A DNA stretch of 64,000 nucleotides from positions 1,682,001 to 1,746,000 of the forward strand of contig NC_014392.1 in assembly GCF_000145215.1 (NCBI RefSeq), given 5' to 3'. Positions 32,083-40,892 of the stretch are shown piece by piece. A model generated the notes under the pieces. That model was not told the DNA's origin. It saw only the letters and a program-made list of their open reading frames with translations, and did no database searches. This stretch comes from Caldicellulosiruptor obsidiansis OB47 (lineage in GTDB: Bacteria; Bacillota; Thermoanaerobacteria; Caldicellulosiruptorales; Caldicellulosiruptoraceae). The translations under genes were made by a program, and so were the position numbers. Numbering within the stretch: position 1 is the stretch's first letter; each line of letters begins with the position of its first letter.

Positions 32083-33354
32083 TCAACTTTTGTTGAACAA
32101 AAAATTTTTTACTCTTCTTGCAATATTTTTTATAAATACAAAGTATCCATCAGAATCAAGTTGATAATTCGCATTTACACTTTTGGTAATAACTATTATT
32201 CCTAGATTTTTTATTCCATTCTCATAGTCCTGATAATATAGCTCTTTCATCTTTCCTCTTTTGTCCACAGCTTTTACCCACAGGTAAATCTGAGCGTCAG
32301 AAAATATTCTTTCTATATCCTCCTCCTTTTGAACTTGAATACCATTTATAGAAAGAATAACATCACCCGGTTTTATACCCATCTTGGCTGCTACACTGTT
32401 TTCTTCGACATATAACACCTTTATTTTATTTTCCTCTGCTTCAAATATTGAATCTCCTTCTTTTTGTCTCTTCTGCTGATACAGAATAATCCCTTCATGA
32501 GCAATGGGAGCAAACAAAGCCGCCACCCACTTAAAAGCATAGACTTTGTATGAAAGTGCGCTCATAGCAAACAAAATAACGCTGAAAATGCTTAAAATCC
32601 CTGCGCTTTTCCTGCTAATCACAGCTGGTTCATCTTCTACCGCCAAATCCCCGTATCCAAGTGCAGCAACAATAGGAGTCATAAGAAGCATAGCATTTGG
32701 CAAAAGATTCTGTGGTTTAAAAAGAGGCCACCATGAGGGTTCAAACAGCTCAATTTTTACAACCTGCGCGGTGGTCTGATAGTTATACGCAATTATTACC
32801 ATCGGTATAGCCCAGAACCTTTGCATAAGGTAAGCACCAGAAGTTGAAAAAATACCTTCTTTTTTCCTTATTTCAATTACAATAGGTATTGCGCCACGAA
32901 AACCGTCCAAGAAAATTAAAAGACTTTCAACAAAATGAAGTATTGCCACAATCACCAGTATCCCTGAGATATCAACAGCTGGTCTTTTGAAGATGAGAGA
33001 TATCACCGAAATAATTCCCGCCGCATACGAAAAACAAAGATATCTTGGATTTATTAGTGCAAGAATCAAAGCAATATACCAAAGATACATAAAACTATCC
33101 ACATCCACTACTATGCCAAAAAACAAAGTAATTAAACTTACTATATAACCTCCTACAAGTCCTGCGATAGAAGACTCCACAACCTTGTAAAGAAGGCTGA
33201 CTCGGTTGTGCCCGAGCACAGCCTGTTCAAATTCCTGTTCTCTTCTGTACAAAAAAGAAATCAAGATTATTACCACCCAGAAGTTCCAGCTAAAAAGAAG
33301 CCGAAATATGCTCAGTCCTGTCAGTTCAAATATTTGCCAGAAAAACTTTAACAT
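32083..33354 (-). CDS. PDZ-domain polytopic membrane protein, MinJ-like
   Basis: A protein of about 423 residues with 8-9 hydrophobic segments in the first 300 residues, then a PDZ domain (about 315-385: VLYVEENSVAAKMGIKPGDVILSINGI) and a short basic tail. Layout and position downstream of ftsEX and a CtpA/CtpB-type protease gene are those of B. subtilis MinJ, the bridge between MinD and DivIVA in division-site selection. Sequence identity was not tested. The start is ATG 33354, six bases after AGGTG. It is the last gene of a probable six-gene operon for division and wall remodelling. Confidence 0.7.
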   Translation of the reverse strand: MLKFFWQIFELTGLSIFRLLFSWNFWVVIILISFLYRREQEFEQAVLGHNRVSLLYKVVESSIAGLVGGYIVSLITLFFGIVVDVDSFMYLWYIALILALINPRYLCFSYAAGIISVISLIFKRPAVDISGILVIVAILHFVESLLIFLDGFRGAIPIVIEIRKKEGIFSTSGAYLMQRFWAIPMVIIAYNYQTTAQVVKIELFEPSWWPLFKPQNLLPNAMLLMTPIVAALGYGDLAVEDEPAVISRKSAGILSIFSVILFAMSALSYKVYAFKWVAALFAPIAHEGIILYQQKRQKEGDSIFEAEENKIKVLYVEENSVAAKMGIKPGDVILSINGIQVQKEEDIERIFSDAQIYLWVKAVDKRGKMKELYYQDYENGIKNLGIIVITKSVNANYQLDSDGYFVFIKNIARRVKNFLFNKS

Positions 33355-33371
33355 CACATGCACCTCAAATT

Positions 33372-34565
33372 TTAAATCTTTCTCTTCGAAATCTCAGCCT
33401 TTAAAATCTCAATAGCTTTCTTCAACTGCAAGTCTTTACTCATTGGAACATTCATTTTGTCCTGATACTCTTTGGGCTGGGCTACTTTGACGTCTGGTTC
33501 TATACCCTTTTTGTGTATATACGCTCCGCTTGGCAAAAGATACTGGCTTACTGTTATTTTTATTGCAGAACCATCTCCCAGGTCAAATACCTGTTGAACA
33601 ACACCTTTGCCAAAAGTCTTCTCACCAACAATTTTTGCTCTTTTATGGTCTTTTAAACACCCGGCTAATATCTCTGAAGCTGACGCCGAATATCTGTTTG
33701 TAAGGACAACAAGGGGTGTTACCGTGTCCCCATTTTTGTATGACTTGAAATACTCTTTATGATTGTATCTATCTTTAAGATAGACTATAAGCTGTCCTTT
33801 CTTGAGAAAATTGCTTGCAACATCAACAACAGACTCTAAAAGCCCGCCAGGGTTAAACCTCAGGTCAATGATAAGTCCACGGCAGCCAGAGCTTTTGAGT
33901 TTGTCATAGCTATTGTAAAAATCCTGAGGAGTATTTTCATCAAAGTTGGTAATCTTGATATAACCTATATCGTTTTCCAAAATGGAAGAAGACACTGTCT
34001 TTATTTTTATCTCATCTCTAACAATCTTAAAGTCGATAGGCTTTGAACTGCCATTGCGCAAAATTGTAACTGTCACGCTTGTTCCTTTTGGTCCTCTCAT
34101 CAAACTTACTGCCTTTTCTATATCTTTGGAAGTCAAATTTATCCCGTTTACTCTTATAATCTTATCTCCAGGTTTTATACCTGCCTTGTACGCGGGAGAA
34201 CCTTCAAACGGTGTTACAACCTCAATATAACTTTCACCTGGCTCTATTGTTACGCCTATTCCAAAATACGTGCCTTTGCTCTGTATCATAAACTCCTCAA
34301 ATTCTTTTTTTGTAAAATACTCTGTGTATGGGTCATTTACGCTTGCGGCAATTCCATCTATGGCACCGTCTAAAATTTTCTGATCACTGATATCCTTAGG
34401 CTCATAATAGTACTCTTTTAAAAGCCTTATAACTTTAGACAACTTGGGATTAGTTACTAATTTGTTTGCATATATAGGACTTCCAAAATAGATATAAGTG
34501 GTCACAATATATGTGACAATTGCAGTAATTAGAATTATTGCAAAAGTTTGAAGTCTTTTTTTCAT
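33372..34565 (-). CDS. ctpA: carboxyl-terminal processing protease (S41, CtpA/CtpB family)
   Basis: A 397-residue membrane-anchored serine protease. N-terminal helix about 8-27; PDZ domain about 90-180 (EGSPAYKAGIKPGDKIIRVNG); S41 catalytic core about 185-370 with the substrate loop RFNPGGLLESVVDVA, the catalytic Ser in SASASEI and the catalytic Lys in GEKTFGKGVVQ. CtpB-type enzymes cleave SpoIVFA or envelope proteins. The gene is preceded by an EnvC-like activator and followed by the MinJ-like gene, as in the ftsEX-ctpB-minJ order of B. subtilis. The substrate here is unknown. Confidence 0.92.
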   Translation of the reverse strand: MKKRLQTFAIILITAIVTYIVTTYIYFGSPIYANKLVTNPKLSKVIRLLKEYYYEPKDISDQKILDGAIDGIAASVNDPYTEYFTKKEFEEFMIQSKGTYFGIGVTIEPGESYIEVVTPFEGSPAYKAGIKPGDKIIRVNGINLTSKDIEKAVSLMRGPKGTSVTVTILRNGSSKPIDFKIVRDEIKIKTVSSSILENDIGYIKITNFDENTPQDFYNSYDKLKSSGCRGLIIDLRFNPGGLLESVVDVASNFLKKGQLIVYLKDRYNHKEYFKSYKNGDTVTPLVVLTNRYSASASEILAGCLKDHKRAKIVGEKTFGKGVVQQVFDLGDGSAIKITVSQYLLPSGAYIHKKGIEPDVKVAQPKEYQDKMNVPMSKDLQLKKAIEILKAEISKRKI

Positions 34566-34580
34566 GCTCTTTTCAGCTCC

Positions 34581-35720
34581 TTACCTTAGGAAATTGAGCG
34601 GGTCAGTAACATCTCCGTTTATTCTAACCTCAAAATGAAGGTGCGGACCGGTAGCATACCCAGTTGCACCAACATTGCCGATACTTTCGCCTTTTTTCAC
34701 TTTCTGTCCCACCGCTACGTTGATTGAAGAAAGATGAGCGTAGAGGGTTGAAATACCACTACCATTATCTATAATGATAGTCTTACCATAACCAGACACC
34801 CATCCGGCTAAAATCACATCGCCGTCTGCTGCTGCTAAAACACTTGCTCCATATGGCGCTGCAATGTCTATCCCTGTGTGCATTTTGTTCTTCTTCAAAA
34901 TTGGATGAAACCTCATGCCAAAATATGATGTTATCTCATAATATCCCTCAAGCGGCCACAAGAGCTTGCCACCTTTATATATGCGTTTTGTCTTCTGTCT
35001 TGCCAAAATCTCCTTTATTTTCTTGGAAAGCTCATTTGAAATCTCCTCTAAACTATCCAGCATCTTTTCCAATTTGTCTTGCTCTTTTTCAAGTTCCGAC
35101 AAAAGCTTCTTCTTTTCATTTTGCTCTGCCAAAAGAGAAGCTTGGTAGTTTTCAAGCTCCCTCTTTTCTCTACTCAAGTTTTCCTTTAGCAGAACAAGTT
35201 CTTCTTTCTTATTTTTGATAGTCTCAATGCTCTTTGTGTACTCATTTAGTATTTGCTTATCATATTCAATTATATCGTTAAAAAGATACATTCTTGTAAA
35301 AAAATCTGAAAGGTTTTGAGAGTCAAGCAGCATTTCAATATACGATACAGAGACAGTATTTAGCTCATAAATACATCTTATTCTCTCTTTGAACTTTTCA
35401 TAATACATTTCTTTTCTTTTTTCTTCTTCTTTGAGCTCAGCCTCTGTCTGCAAAATCTTGTTTTCAACAGATGCAATGTTTGCTTTTAAACTTCTTATTT
35501 TTCCTTCCACATCATCAATCTTCTTATCAAGCCCATCTATTTGTGATAAAATTTGCTGCTGTTGTTTTTTAACCTCTACTATCTTCTGCTGTGTTCTTTG
35601 TTTATTCTTTTCAATAGATTTCAGCTTGTTTTGATATTCTTTTAAAGTGCTTGATACAGCAGTTTCAAAAAAGATAACAAATACAAGCAAAATAGAAAAA
35701 ATTTTTAGTCTAATTTTCAA
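34581..35720 (-). CDS. EnvC-like murein hydrolase activator (coiled coil plus M23)
   Basis: A secreted or anchored protein of about 379 residues: an N-terminal hydrophobic signal (5-20), a very long coiled coil (about 25-245) and a LytM/M23 domain (about 270-375: FGMRFHPILKKNKMHTGIDIAAPYGA, quoted in short pieces FGMRFHPIL and HTGIDIAAPYG, and GPHLHFEVRING). Zinc ligands His and Asp in HTGIDIA and His in HLHF are intact, so it may be a hydrolase, not only an activator. In E. coli and Gram-positives EnvC or PcsB-type proteins are driven by FtsEX, which is encoded directly upstream. The start is TTG 35720 after GAGGGGG. Confidence 0.88.
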   Translation of the reverse strand: MKIRLKIFSILLVFVIFFETAVSSTLKEYQNKLKSIEKNKQRTQQKIVEVKKQQQQILSQIDGLDKKIDDVEGKIRSLKANIASVENKILQTEAELKEEEKRKEMYYEKFKERIRCIYELNTVSVSYIEMLLDSQNLSDFFTRMYLFNDIIEYDKQILNEYTKSIETIKNKKEELVLLKENLSREKRELENYQASLLAEQNEKKKLLSELEKEQDKLEKMLDSLEEISNELSKKIKEILARQKTKRIYKGGKLLWPLEGYYEITSYFGMRFHPILKKNKMHTGIDIAAPYGASVLAAADGDVILAGWVSGYGKTIIIDNGSGISTLYAHLSSINVAVGQKVKKGESIGNVGATGYATGPHLHFEVRINGDVTDPLNFLR

Positions 35721-35731
35721 CAGCCAAACCC

Positions 35732-35756
35732 CCTCTTTTACAAAAGACAAAAGAGG
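35732..35756 (-). promoter_or_regulatory. hairpin that can hide the ribosome site of the EnvC-like gene
   Basis: On the minus strand CCTCTTTT and AAAAGAGG form an 8-bp stem with a 9-base loop. The second arm overlaps the AGAGGGGG ribosome site of the next gene. It lies between the ftsX stop and the EnvC-like start. Confidence 0.4.
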
Positions 35757-35764
35757 CTTGATTT

Positions 35765-36649
35765 TTAGGCTTTTAAGTATCTTCTTAGAGAAATTAAGCT
35801 TCCCAGTATACCTACCATGCTTCCTGTGAGTATAAACACTCCTAATATTTTGTACTTGTAAATAGAAATATTGACAAAATCAATAAACGTAATGGTCTGT
35901 GAAAGATATCTTATTGCATAGTGATAAAATAGCAAAACAATAGCATATGCCAAAATCGAACCCAAAATACCTATAATAAAGCCTTCAACAACAAAAGGTC
36001 CGCTTATAAACCTGTTAGTTGCACCAATATATCTCATAATTGAGATTTCTCTGCGCCTTGCAAAGAGGGTTATTTTGATAGTATTGGCAATTATAAATAT
36101 AGCAACTATGTAAAGACCCAAAATCAAAAGTATGCAAAAAAGATTTATTATCTTTAAAATCCTTCTCAATTTGTCCACTGTCTCCGAAGGAAAATAGACC
36201 TGAGCAACACCATCTAAACTCTCCAATTCTTCAGCAAGTTCTTTAGTATATTCAATTTTTACAGGCTTTACTACAAAGTATCCCCGCAGAGGATTGTCCT
36301 TTTCAAGTCCTTCAAGCAAAAATGAGTTTTTACCAAGCTTGTTTTTCAAATCTTGAAGAGCCATCTGCGGACTTATGTATTTAAACTCTCGAACCAAAGC
36401 GTTTTTCCTCAAATACTCCTCAATTACAACCGCTTTTTCTTCCTGACCTTTTTGTAGAATCACTCTTATATCAACCGTCTTTTCTATCTGCTGTGAGATA
36501 TACTCAAGATTAATCCCGATTGCAATAAATATCCCAACCACAGTTAAGGCTGCCACCACTATAGAGATAGAAGCAGCAGCCATGGTCTTATTTAAAAAAA
36601 TGTTTTTAAACCCGTCTTTGCAAAAGTACTTGATTGTCTGAAGACTCAT
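35765..36649 (-). CDS. ftsX: cell-division ABC transporter permease FtsX
   Basis: A 294-residue membrane partner of FtsE that signals to peptidoglycan hydrolases. Four membrane helices (about 22-44, 172-194, 216-240, 265-288), with a large extracellular loop (45-170) between the first two. The N-terminus SLQTIKYFCKDGFKNIF is typical. RREISIMRYIGATNRFI near residue 200 is the coupling region. The ATG lies 44 bases inside the end of ftsE in another frame, so the pair overlaps. Downstream is the EnvC-like gene, the likely extracellular partner. Confidence 0.92.
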   Translation of the reverse strand: MSLQTIKYFCKDGFKNIFLNKTMAAASISIVVAALTVVGIFIAIGINLEYISQQIEKTVDIRVILQKGQEEKAVVIEEYLRKNALVREFKYISPQMALQDLKNKLGKNSFLLEGLEKDNPLRGYFVVKPVKIEYTKELAEELESLDGVAQVYFPSETVDKLRRILKIINLFCILLILGLYIVAIFIIANTIKITLFARRREISIMRYIGATNRFISGPFVVEGFIIGILGSILAYAIVLLFYHYAIRYLSQTITFIDFVNISIYKYKILGVFILTGSMVGILGSLISLRRYLKA

Positions 36650-37325
36650 AGCTGTAAACTCCTTTAGGTTGATCTTTCACAATTCTGCCACAGTCAATTG
36701 CCACAACCCTTTTTCTCATGCTATCAACAATCTCTTTAGCATGTGTTGCAACAAGCACAGTTGTCCCTCTTCTGTTAATATCTTCTAAAAGTTTCATTAT
36801 CTCCCATGATGTGTCAGGGTCTAAGTTACCTGTTGGCTCGTCAGCCACAAGCAAGTTGGGCTTGTTTACAATTGCTCGCGCCAAGGCAACCCGCTGCTGC
36901 TCACCGCCTGAAAGCTCGTGCGGGTAACATTTTGCCTTGTGCGCAAGCCCTACCAAAGACAGAACATAAGGAACCTGTCTTCTGATGATTTTTGCAGGTG
37001 CTCCTGTTATTTGCATAGCAAACTCCACATTTTCATATACTGTTTTGTTGGGGAGAAGTCTAAAATCCTGAAATACAATTCCAATCTTTCTTCTGTAATA
37101 TGGTATTTCCTTTTTTGGAAGCTGTGTAAGCTTGTACTCACCAACAATAATCTCTCCCTCGGTCGGGTCAATCTCTTTCAAAAGAAGCTTTACAATTGTA
37201 GATTTTCCTGCCCCGCTTGAACCAACCAAAAATACAAATTCACCTTTTTCAATGGTCAAATTAATATTTGTGAGCGCAAGCACCCCGTTTGGATACCTTT
37301 TGCTCACATTTATAAACTTTACCAT
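36606..37325 (-). CDS. ftsE: cell-division ATP-binding protein FtsE
   Basis: A 239-residue ABC ATPase: Walker A GSSGAGKST (near 36-44), signature LSGGEQQRVALARAI (near 138), Walker B LLVADEPTGNLDP (near 158), switch His in VATHAKEIV (near 195). These are standard FtsE residues. Together with FtsX it forms a mechanotransmitter that activates wall hydrolases and, in B. subtilis, is needed for entry into sporulation. It begins 23 bases after the CdaR/PucR-like gene and probably shares its promoter. Confidence 0.95.
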   Translation of the reverse strand: MVKFINVSKRYPNGVLALTNINLTIEKGEFVFLVGSSGAGKSTIVKLLLKEIDPTEGEIIVGEYKLTQLPKKEIPYYRRKIGIVFQDFRLLPNKTVYENVEFAMQITGAPAKIIRRQVPYVLSLVGLAHKAKCYPHELSGGEQQRVALARAIVNKPNLLVADEPTGNLDPDTSWEIMKLLEDINRRGTTVLVATHAKEIVDSMRKRVVAIDCGRIVKDQPKGVYSYESSDNQVLLQRRV

Positions 37326-37348
37326 TCTTTGTTCACCTGCAATGCTTT

Positions 37349-38443
37349 TTAAAATGTAATGTTACCCTTTGTATACTCTAAATACTGATTTACAAGCATA
37401 GCCATTTTGAAGATAATAGCATCTTCGAACTTTCTGAGGTCAAGGCCAATCATTCTCTCTATCTTGTCAAGTCTGTAAACCAAGGTGTTTCTGTGAATAT
37501 AAAGCTGTCTTGCTGTCTCTGAGACGTTCAAGTTGCATTCAAAGAACATCTCAACAGTCTGTATTAGCTCGGGGTCAAAATCAGAAAGTTTTACATCCTT
37601 GAAGACCTCTTCCAAGAACATCTCACAAAGTTTTGTTGGCATCTGATATATAAGTCTTCCAAGGCCAAGCTTGTGATAGCTCACAATATACTTGTCCTTC
37701 TCAAAGATGTAACCTATTTTGAGCGCTGCTTCTGCCTCCTTATAAGACATCGAAAGTTCTTTTATGTCATCAACAACAGAGCCAATTCCAATATATGCTT
37801 TGAGCAACAGCTCTGAGTTGAGTGTGTCAAGTATAATCCTTGCAACCTTGTATGCATCCTCATCATTTGAACCCGGTTTTAGTTCTTTTATGAAAACCAG
37901 GATATTGTTGTCAAGCTGGATAATAAAATCTTTTGTGCTCTTTGGGAATATGCTTGTCAAAATCTCACCGATATTCACATCTTTAATCTCTTTTGCATTT
38001 GGAATATAGATAGCAAACACAACTCTTGTTGCACCTGTTGCGATGTGAAGTTCTCTTGCCTTTGTGTAGATTTCCCCCGGCAGGATGTTGTCATACAAAA
38101 GATTTTTTATAAACAGCTTTTTATCATACGCAGAAGCCGGCTCTTTTGCCTTCATCACAACAAGGTTTAACATGTCCAAAAGCTTTTCAGCATGAGGTTC
38201 TGTGTTGTTTATATAAAGAACATAGGTGTCTGTCTGGCTTCTGTAAACCTTGTATGTGCGGCCTTCAAATATCTCAAGGTCCGTATCAGTTTTTATCATG
38301 TCAATTGCAACTGTGTTTATTCTGTTTTGAGAAAGAGGATTTGAGCTGTAGATAACTCTACCATCAGCTTCAATATATCCAAATTCATCGTCGATGATGT
38401 CTTTTGCCTGCTCTAACACATCAATAACCTTTTGTGTCATCAT
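37349..38443 (-). CDS. CdaR/PucR-type transcriptional regulator
   Basis: A 364-residue regulator with a variable N-terminal sensing part, a GGDEF-like central region (about 140-250: GIGSVVDDIKELSMSYKEAEAALKIG near the end) and a C-terminal PucR helix-turn-helix (about 295-355: MFFECNLNVSETARQLYIHRNTLVYRLDKIE, given in pieces NLNVSETARQLYIHR and NTLVYRLDKI). Such proteins (CdaR, PucR) respond to sugar diacids or purine breakdown products in known cases; no ligand is deduced here. Its strong upstream promoter and the 23-base gap to ftsE suggest it leads the ftsEX operon, an uncommon partner. Confidence 0.82.
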   Translation of the reverse strand: MMTQKVIDVLEQAKDIIDDEFGYIEADGRVIYSSNPLSQNRINTVAIDMIKTDTDLEIFEGRTYKVYRSQTDTYVLYINNTEPHAEKLLDMLNLVVMKAKEPASAYDKKLFIKNLLYDNILPGEIYTKARELHIATGATRVVFAIYIPNAKEIKDVNIGEILTSIFPKSTKDFIIQLDNNILVFIKELKPGSNDEDAYKVARIILDTLNSELLLKAYIGIGSVVDDIKELSMSYKEAEAALKIGYIFEKDKYIVSYHKLGLGRLIYQMPTKLCEMFLEEVFKDVKLSDFDPELIQTVEMFFECNLNVSETARQLYIHRNTLVYRLDKIERMIGLDLRKFEDAIIFKMAMLVNQYLEYTKGNITF

Positions 38444-38484
38444 ACCTCAATACCTCACCCTTTTTCATAGTATTTTATAAATCT

Positions 38485-38513
38485 ATTATACTTTTTTTCT
38501 TTGCAGTTGTAAA
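38485..38513 (-). promoter_or_regulatory. promoter of the CdaR-like regulator and ftsEX operon
   Basis: On the minus strand TTTACA (38513-38508) and TATAAT (38490-38485) are separated by 17 bases, with a perfect -10. It lies immediately after the terminator of the ugpC/msmK gene. Confidence 0.72.
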
Positions 38514-38523
38514 AGGTTTTTGA

Positions 38524-38566
38524 AAACAAAAAGCCCCTGCCACAGTTTTACCCCATGGCAAGGGCT
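38524..38566 (-). terminator. terminator of the sugar ABC ATPase gene
   Basis: On the minus strand AGCCCTTGCCA and TGGCAGGGGCT, with one wobble or mismatch, are followed by TTTTTGTTTTC. Confidence 0.82.
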
Positions 38567-38579
38567 CATCTTTTTTTGT

Positions 38580-39692
38580 TTAGTGGACAATAGCCTTCTC
38601 TGTTTCTTTGTCAAACAGGTGAATTCTGTTGACATCAAATGCAAGTTTGATCTTGTCGCCAGCTTTTGCTTTTGACCTTGGATCAACTCTTGCAATGAGG
38701 TTAAGACCATCAACAACTACATAGAGAAGTGTTTCAGAACCAAGCATCTCAACAACATCAACATTTGCATCAACAACAGCATCCTGAGCTGTCTGCAGGA
38801 ATATCTCTTCATCGTGCAAATCCTCTGGTCTTATACCCATTATAACTTCCTTTCCAACATAGCCGAGCTCTTCAACTTTCTTTGCCTTTCCTTCTGGAAG
38901 TTTTATTGCGTTGTTTCCAAATACAACATATAAGTTCTTATCCTTTTGTTCAATCCTTGATTCAATGAAGTTCATCTGTGGCGAACCAATGAAACCTGCA
39001 ACAAACAGGTTCGCAGGTTGTTCATACAGAACCTGTGGTGTATCTACCTGTTGGATAAATCCATCTTTCATAACAACAATTCTTGTACCCATTGTCATAG
39101 CTTCTGTCTGGTCGTGTGTAACGTAGATGAATGTTGTTCCAAGTCTCTTATGAAGTTTAGATAGCTCCGTTCTCATCTGGACTCTCAGCTTTGCGTCCAA
39201 GTTTGAAAGAGGCTCATCCATCAAAAATACCTTTGGCTCTCTGACAATAGCACGACCTAAAGCCACTCTCTGTCTCTGACCACCGGACAGAGCTTTTGGT
39301 TTTCTGTCAAGTAAGTGCTCAATTCCCAAAATCTTAGCTGCTTCATGTACACGTCTTTTTATTTCATCTTTTGGAAACTTTCTAAGTTTGAGACCAAATG
39401 CCATGTTCTCAAAAACAGTCATGTGAGGATACAAAGCATAGTTCTGGAAAACCATCGCAATGTCTCTGTCCTTTGGTGGAACGTCGTTTACCAGCTTGTC
39501 CCCTATGTAGATTTCGCCTTCTGTTACCTCTTCAAGACCTGCTATCATTCTCAGTGTTGTTGTCTTACCACAACCGGATGGTCCTACCAAAACTACGAAT
39601 TCCTTATCTTCGATATCCAAGTTAAAGTCAGAAACAGCTGTAACACCACCAGGATATCTCTTGTAAACACCTTTTAATCTTACACTTGCCAC
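38580..39692 (-). CDS. ugpC: multiple-sugar ABC transporter ATPase (UgpC/MsmK family)
   Basis: A 370-residue ATPase that powers carbohydrate importers of the CUT1 class. NBD about 1-235: Walker [10 protein letters not shown] (near 38), signature [15 protein letters not shown], Walker [14 protein letters not shown], switch His in VTHDQTEAM. The C-terminal TOBE/regulatory domain is at about 240-370. It stands alone with its own promoter region and terminator and no permease nearby. It is therefore probably the shared ATPase used by many sugar importers, as MsmK is in other Firmicutes. The start is GTG 39692 after AGGAGGT; the longer frame is untranslated leader. Confidence 0.93.
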   Translation of the reverse strand: MASVRLKGVYKRYPGGVTAVSDFNLDIEDKEFVVLVGPSGCGKTTTLRMIAGLEEVTEGEIYIGDKLVNDVPPKDRDIAMVFQNYALYPHMTVFENMAFGLKLRKFPKDEIKRRVHEAAKILGIEHLLDRKPKALSGGQRQRVALGRAIVREPKVFLMDEPLSNLDAKLRVQMRTELSKLHKRLGTTFIYVTHDQTEAMTMGTRIVVMKDGFIQQVDTPQVLYEQPANLFVAGFIGSPQMNFIESRIEQKDKNLYVVFGNNAIKLPEGKAKKVEELGYVGKEVIMGIRPEDLHDEEIFLQTAQDAVVDANVDVVEMLGSETLLYVVVDGLNLIARVDPRSKAKAGDKIKLAFDVNRIHLFDKETEKAIVH

Positions 39693-39841
39693 TTTTCTTT
39701 TACCTCCTACACAGTATTGTATATAAACTTGCAAAAAATCTTCTTCTAATATAGACTATACAATTATTTGCGATTAAAAACTATTGATTTTTTAAACAAA
39801 CTTTTCAAAAACCTTTTAGATAACATGTCTAAACTATCTTA

Positions 39842-39881
39842 CCAAAAACAAAGGCTGATAAGGAGTTGTACCTTATCAGCC
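39842..39881 (-). terminator. terminator of the YeaQ-type gene
   Basis: A perfect 11-bp stem GGCTGATAAGG with CCTTATCAGCC and a 7-base loop, then TTTGTTTTTGG on the minus strand. Confidence 0.85.
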
Positions 39882-39889
39882 AAATCTTA

Positions 39890-40165
39890 CTACTGCTGTT
39901 GTTTTGTTGCCTCTTCGGCGCCTTTTCTGAACAGTCCCAGTACAAATATAAATATTGCCGCACCGAGGATGGTTGGAATAATAGGAATACCAGCAATCAC
40001 AGGACCAAGTTTCCTGAAAAACGGAATATATGCTCCAATCCAAGACCCGACAAGCCCTGCAATCATAGCTCCAATAAACCCGCCTGGCATCTTGTATTTA
40101 GTCAGTGCATCGCCTATATACCCTGCAATTGCTGCAACAATCAGGGTCATTATAAAACCAAGCAT
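39890..40165 (-). CDS. GlsB/YeaQ/YmgE-type small membrane protein
   Basis: A 91-residue protein with three hydrophobic helices and the Gly-rich pattern of the transglycosylase-associated family: GYIGDALTKYKMPGGFIGAMIAGLVGSWIGAYIPF (in pieces MPGGFIGAMIAGLVGSWIG). Members are often stress-induced envelope proteins of unknown activity. The C-terminal tail is charged and ends in QQQ. AAGGGGG lies before the ATG. It is the last gene before the strong terminator at 39842. Confidence 0.82.
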   Translation of the reverse strand: MLGFIMTLIVAAIAGYIGDALTKYKMPGGFIGAMIAGLVGSWIGAYIPFFRKLGPVIAGIPIIPTILGAAIFIFVLGLFRKGAEEATKQQQ

Positions 40166-40226
40166 AAGCTTTGACCCCCTTTTTTAAAGGAGCATCTATT
40201 CATTAGTATGATTACTTTTATCAAAT

Positions 40227-40862
40227 TTAATCACGTGATAATATTACCAACAATACCCCATCTTTTACCTCAACAATTGCTTCATCTTCAATAATAACAT
40301 TTGACACACCATAAGGGTTGCCAAACTCCATCACACCATCCTCTAAAGGATAATATAAACCTTTGGTATAAATACCACTCACAGTTTGTGTGTATGGAAG
40401 TAAAGAGAGCAAATGGCCTTTTTTCCCATGGATTTTTATTTTGTTTCTTGTCATCATGATTACATTATTTTCATCTACTATTGCGCCCTTTATATCGTGC
40501 TCAAGCAGATAATACAAAAGACTTATGTTGGCAAGAACATGGTCAAGTCTTTGACCTGTACAAGAAAGCATTACCACCTCATCAAATCCATTTTTTGCCA
40601 AATACTCAATGGCAATCTGTGTATCTGTTTTATCCTTTTCACAGGGAAATTCCATTATTTGTATGCCGTTAATTTTGAAATATTCTAAAACCTCTTTGTC
40701 TACAGAGTCAAAGTCGCCTATTATCAAGTTTGGCACAAAACCATATTTGTATGCTACGTTTGCTCCACCGTCACAGCAAATTATAAAATCAGCATCTTTT
40801 ATATGTTCATCATAAAATGATTTACTTGCAACCTTACCACTGGAGATTACAACACCTTTCAT
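40227..40862 (-). CDS. thiN: thiamine diphosphokinase
   Basis: Transfers pyrophosphate from ATP to thiamine, making the active cofactor. The 211-residue homodimer has an N-terminal catalytic domain (1-about 130) with CDGGANVAYKYGFVPNLIIGDFDS, shown in pieces CDGGANVAYKYG and IGDFDSVD, and EKDKTDTQIAIEY, which holds the acidic and Lys residues for ATP. A C-terminal beta-sandwich binds thiamine (LSLLPYTQTVSGIYTKG, GNPYGVSN). It follows polC by 30 bases. No thiamine riboswitch was seen. Confidence 0.93.
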   Translation of the reverse strand: MKGVVISSGKVASKSFYDEHIKDADFIICCDGGANVAYKYGFVPNLIIGDFDSVDKEVLEYFKINGIQIMEFPCEKDKTDTQIAIEYLAKNGFDEVVMLSCTGQRLDHVLANISLLYYLLEHDIKGAIVDENNVIMMTRNKIKIHGKKGHLLSLLPYTQTVSGIYTKGLYYPLEDGVMEFGNPYGVSNVIIEDEAIVEVKDGVLLVILSRD

Positions 40863-40892
40863 GTCTTCTGTCCCTTTCCTGACAATAAATTT

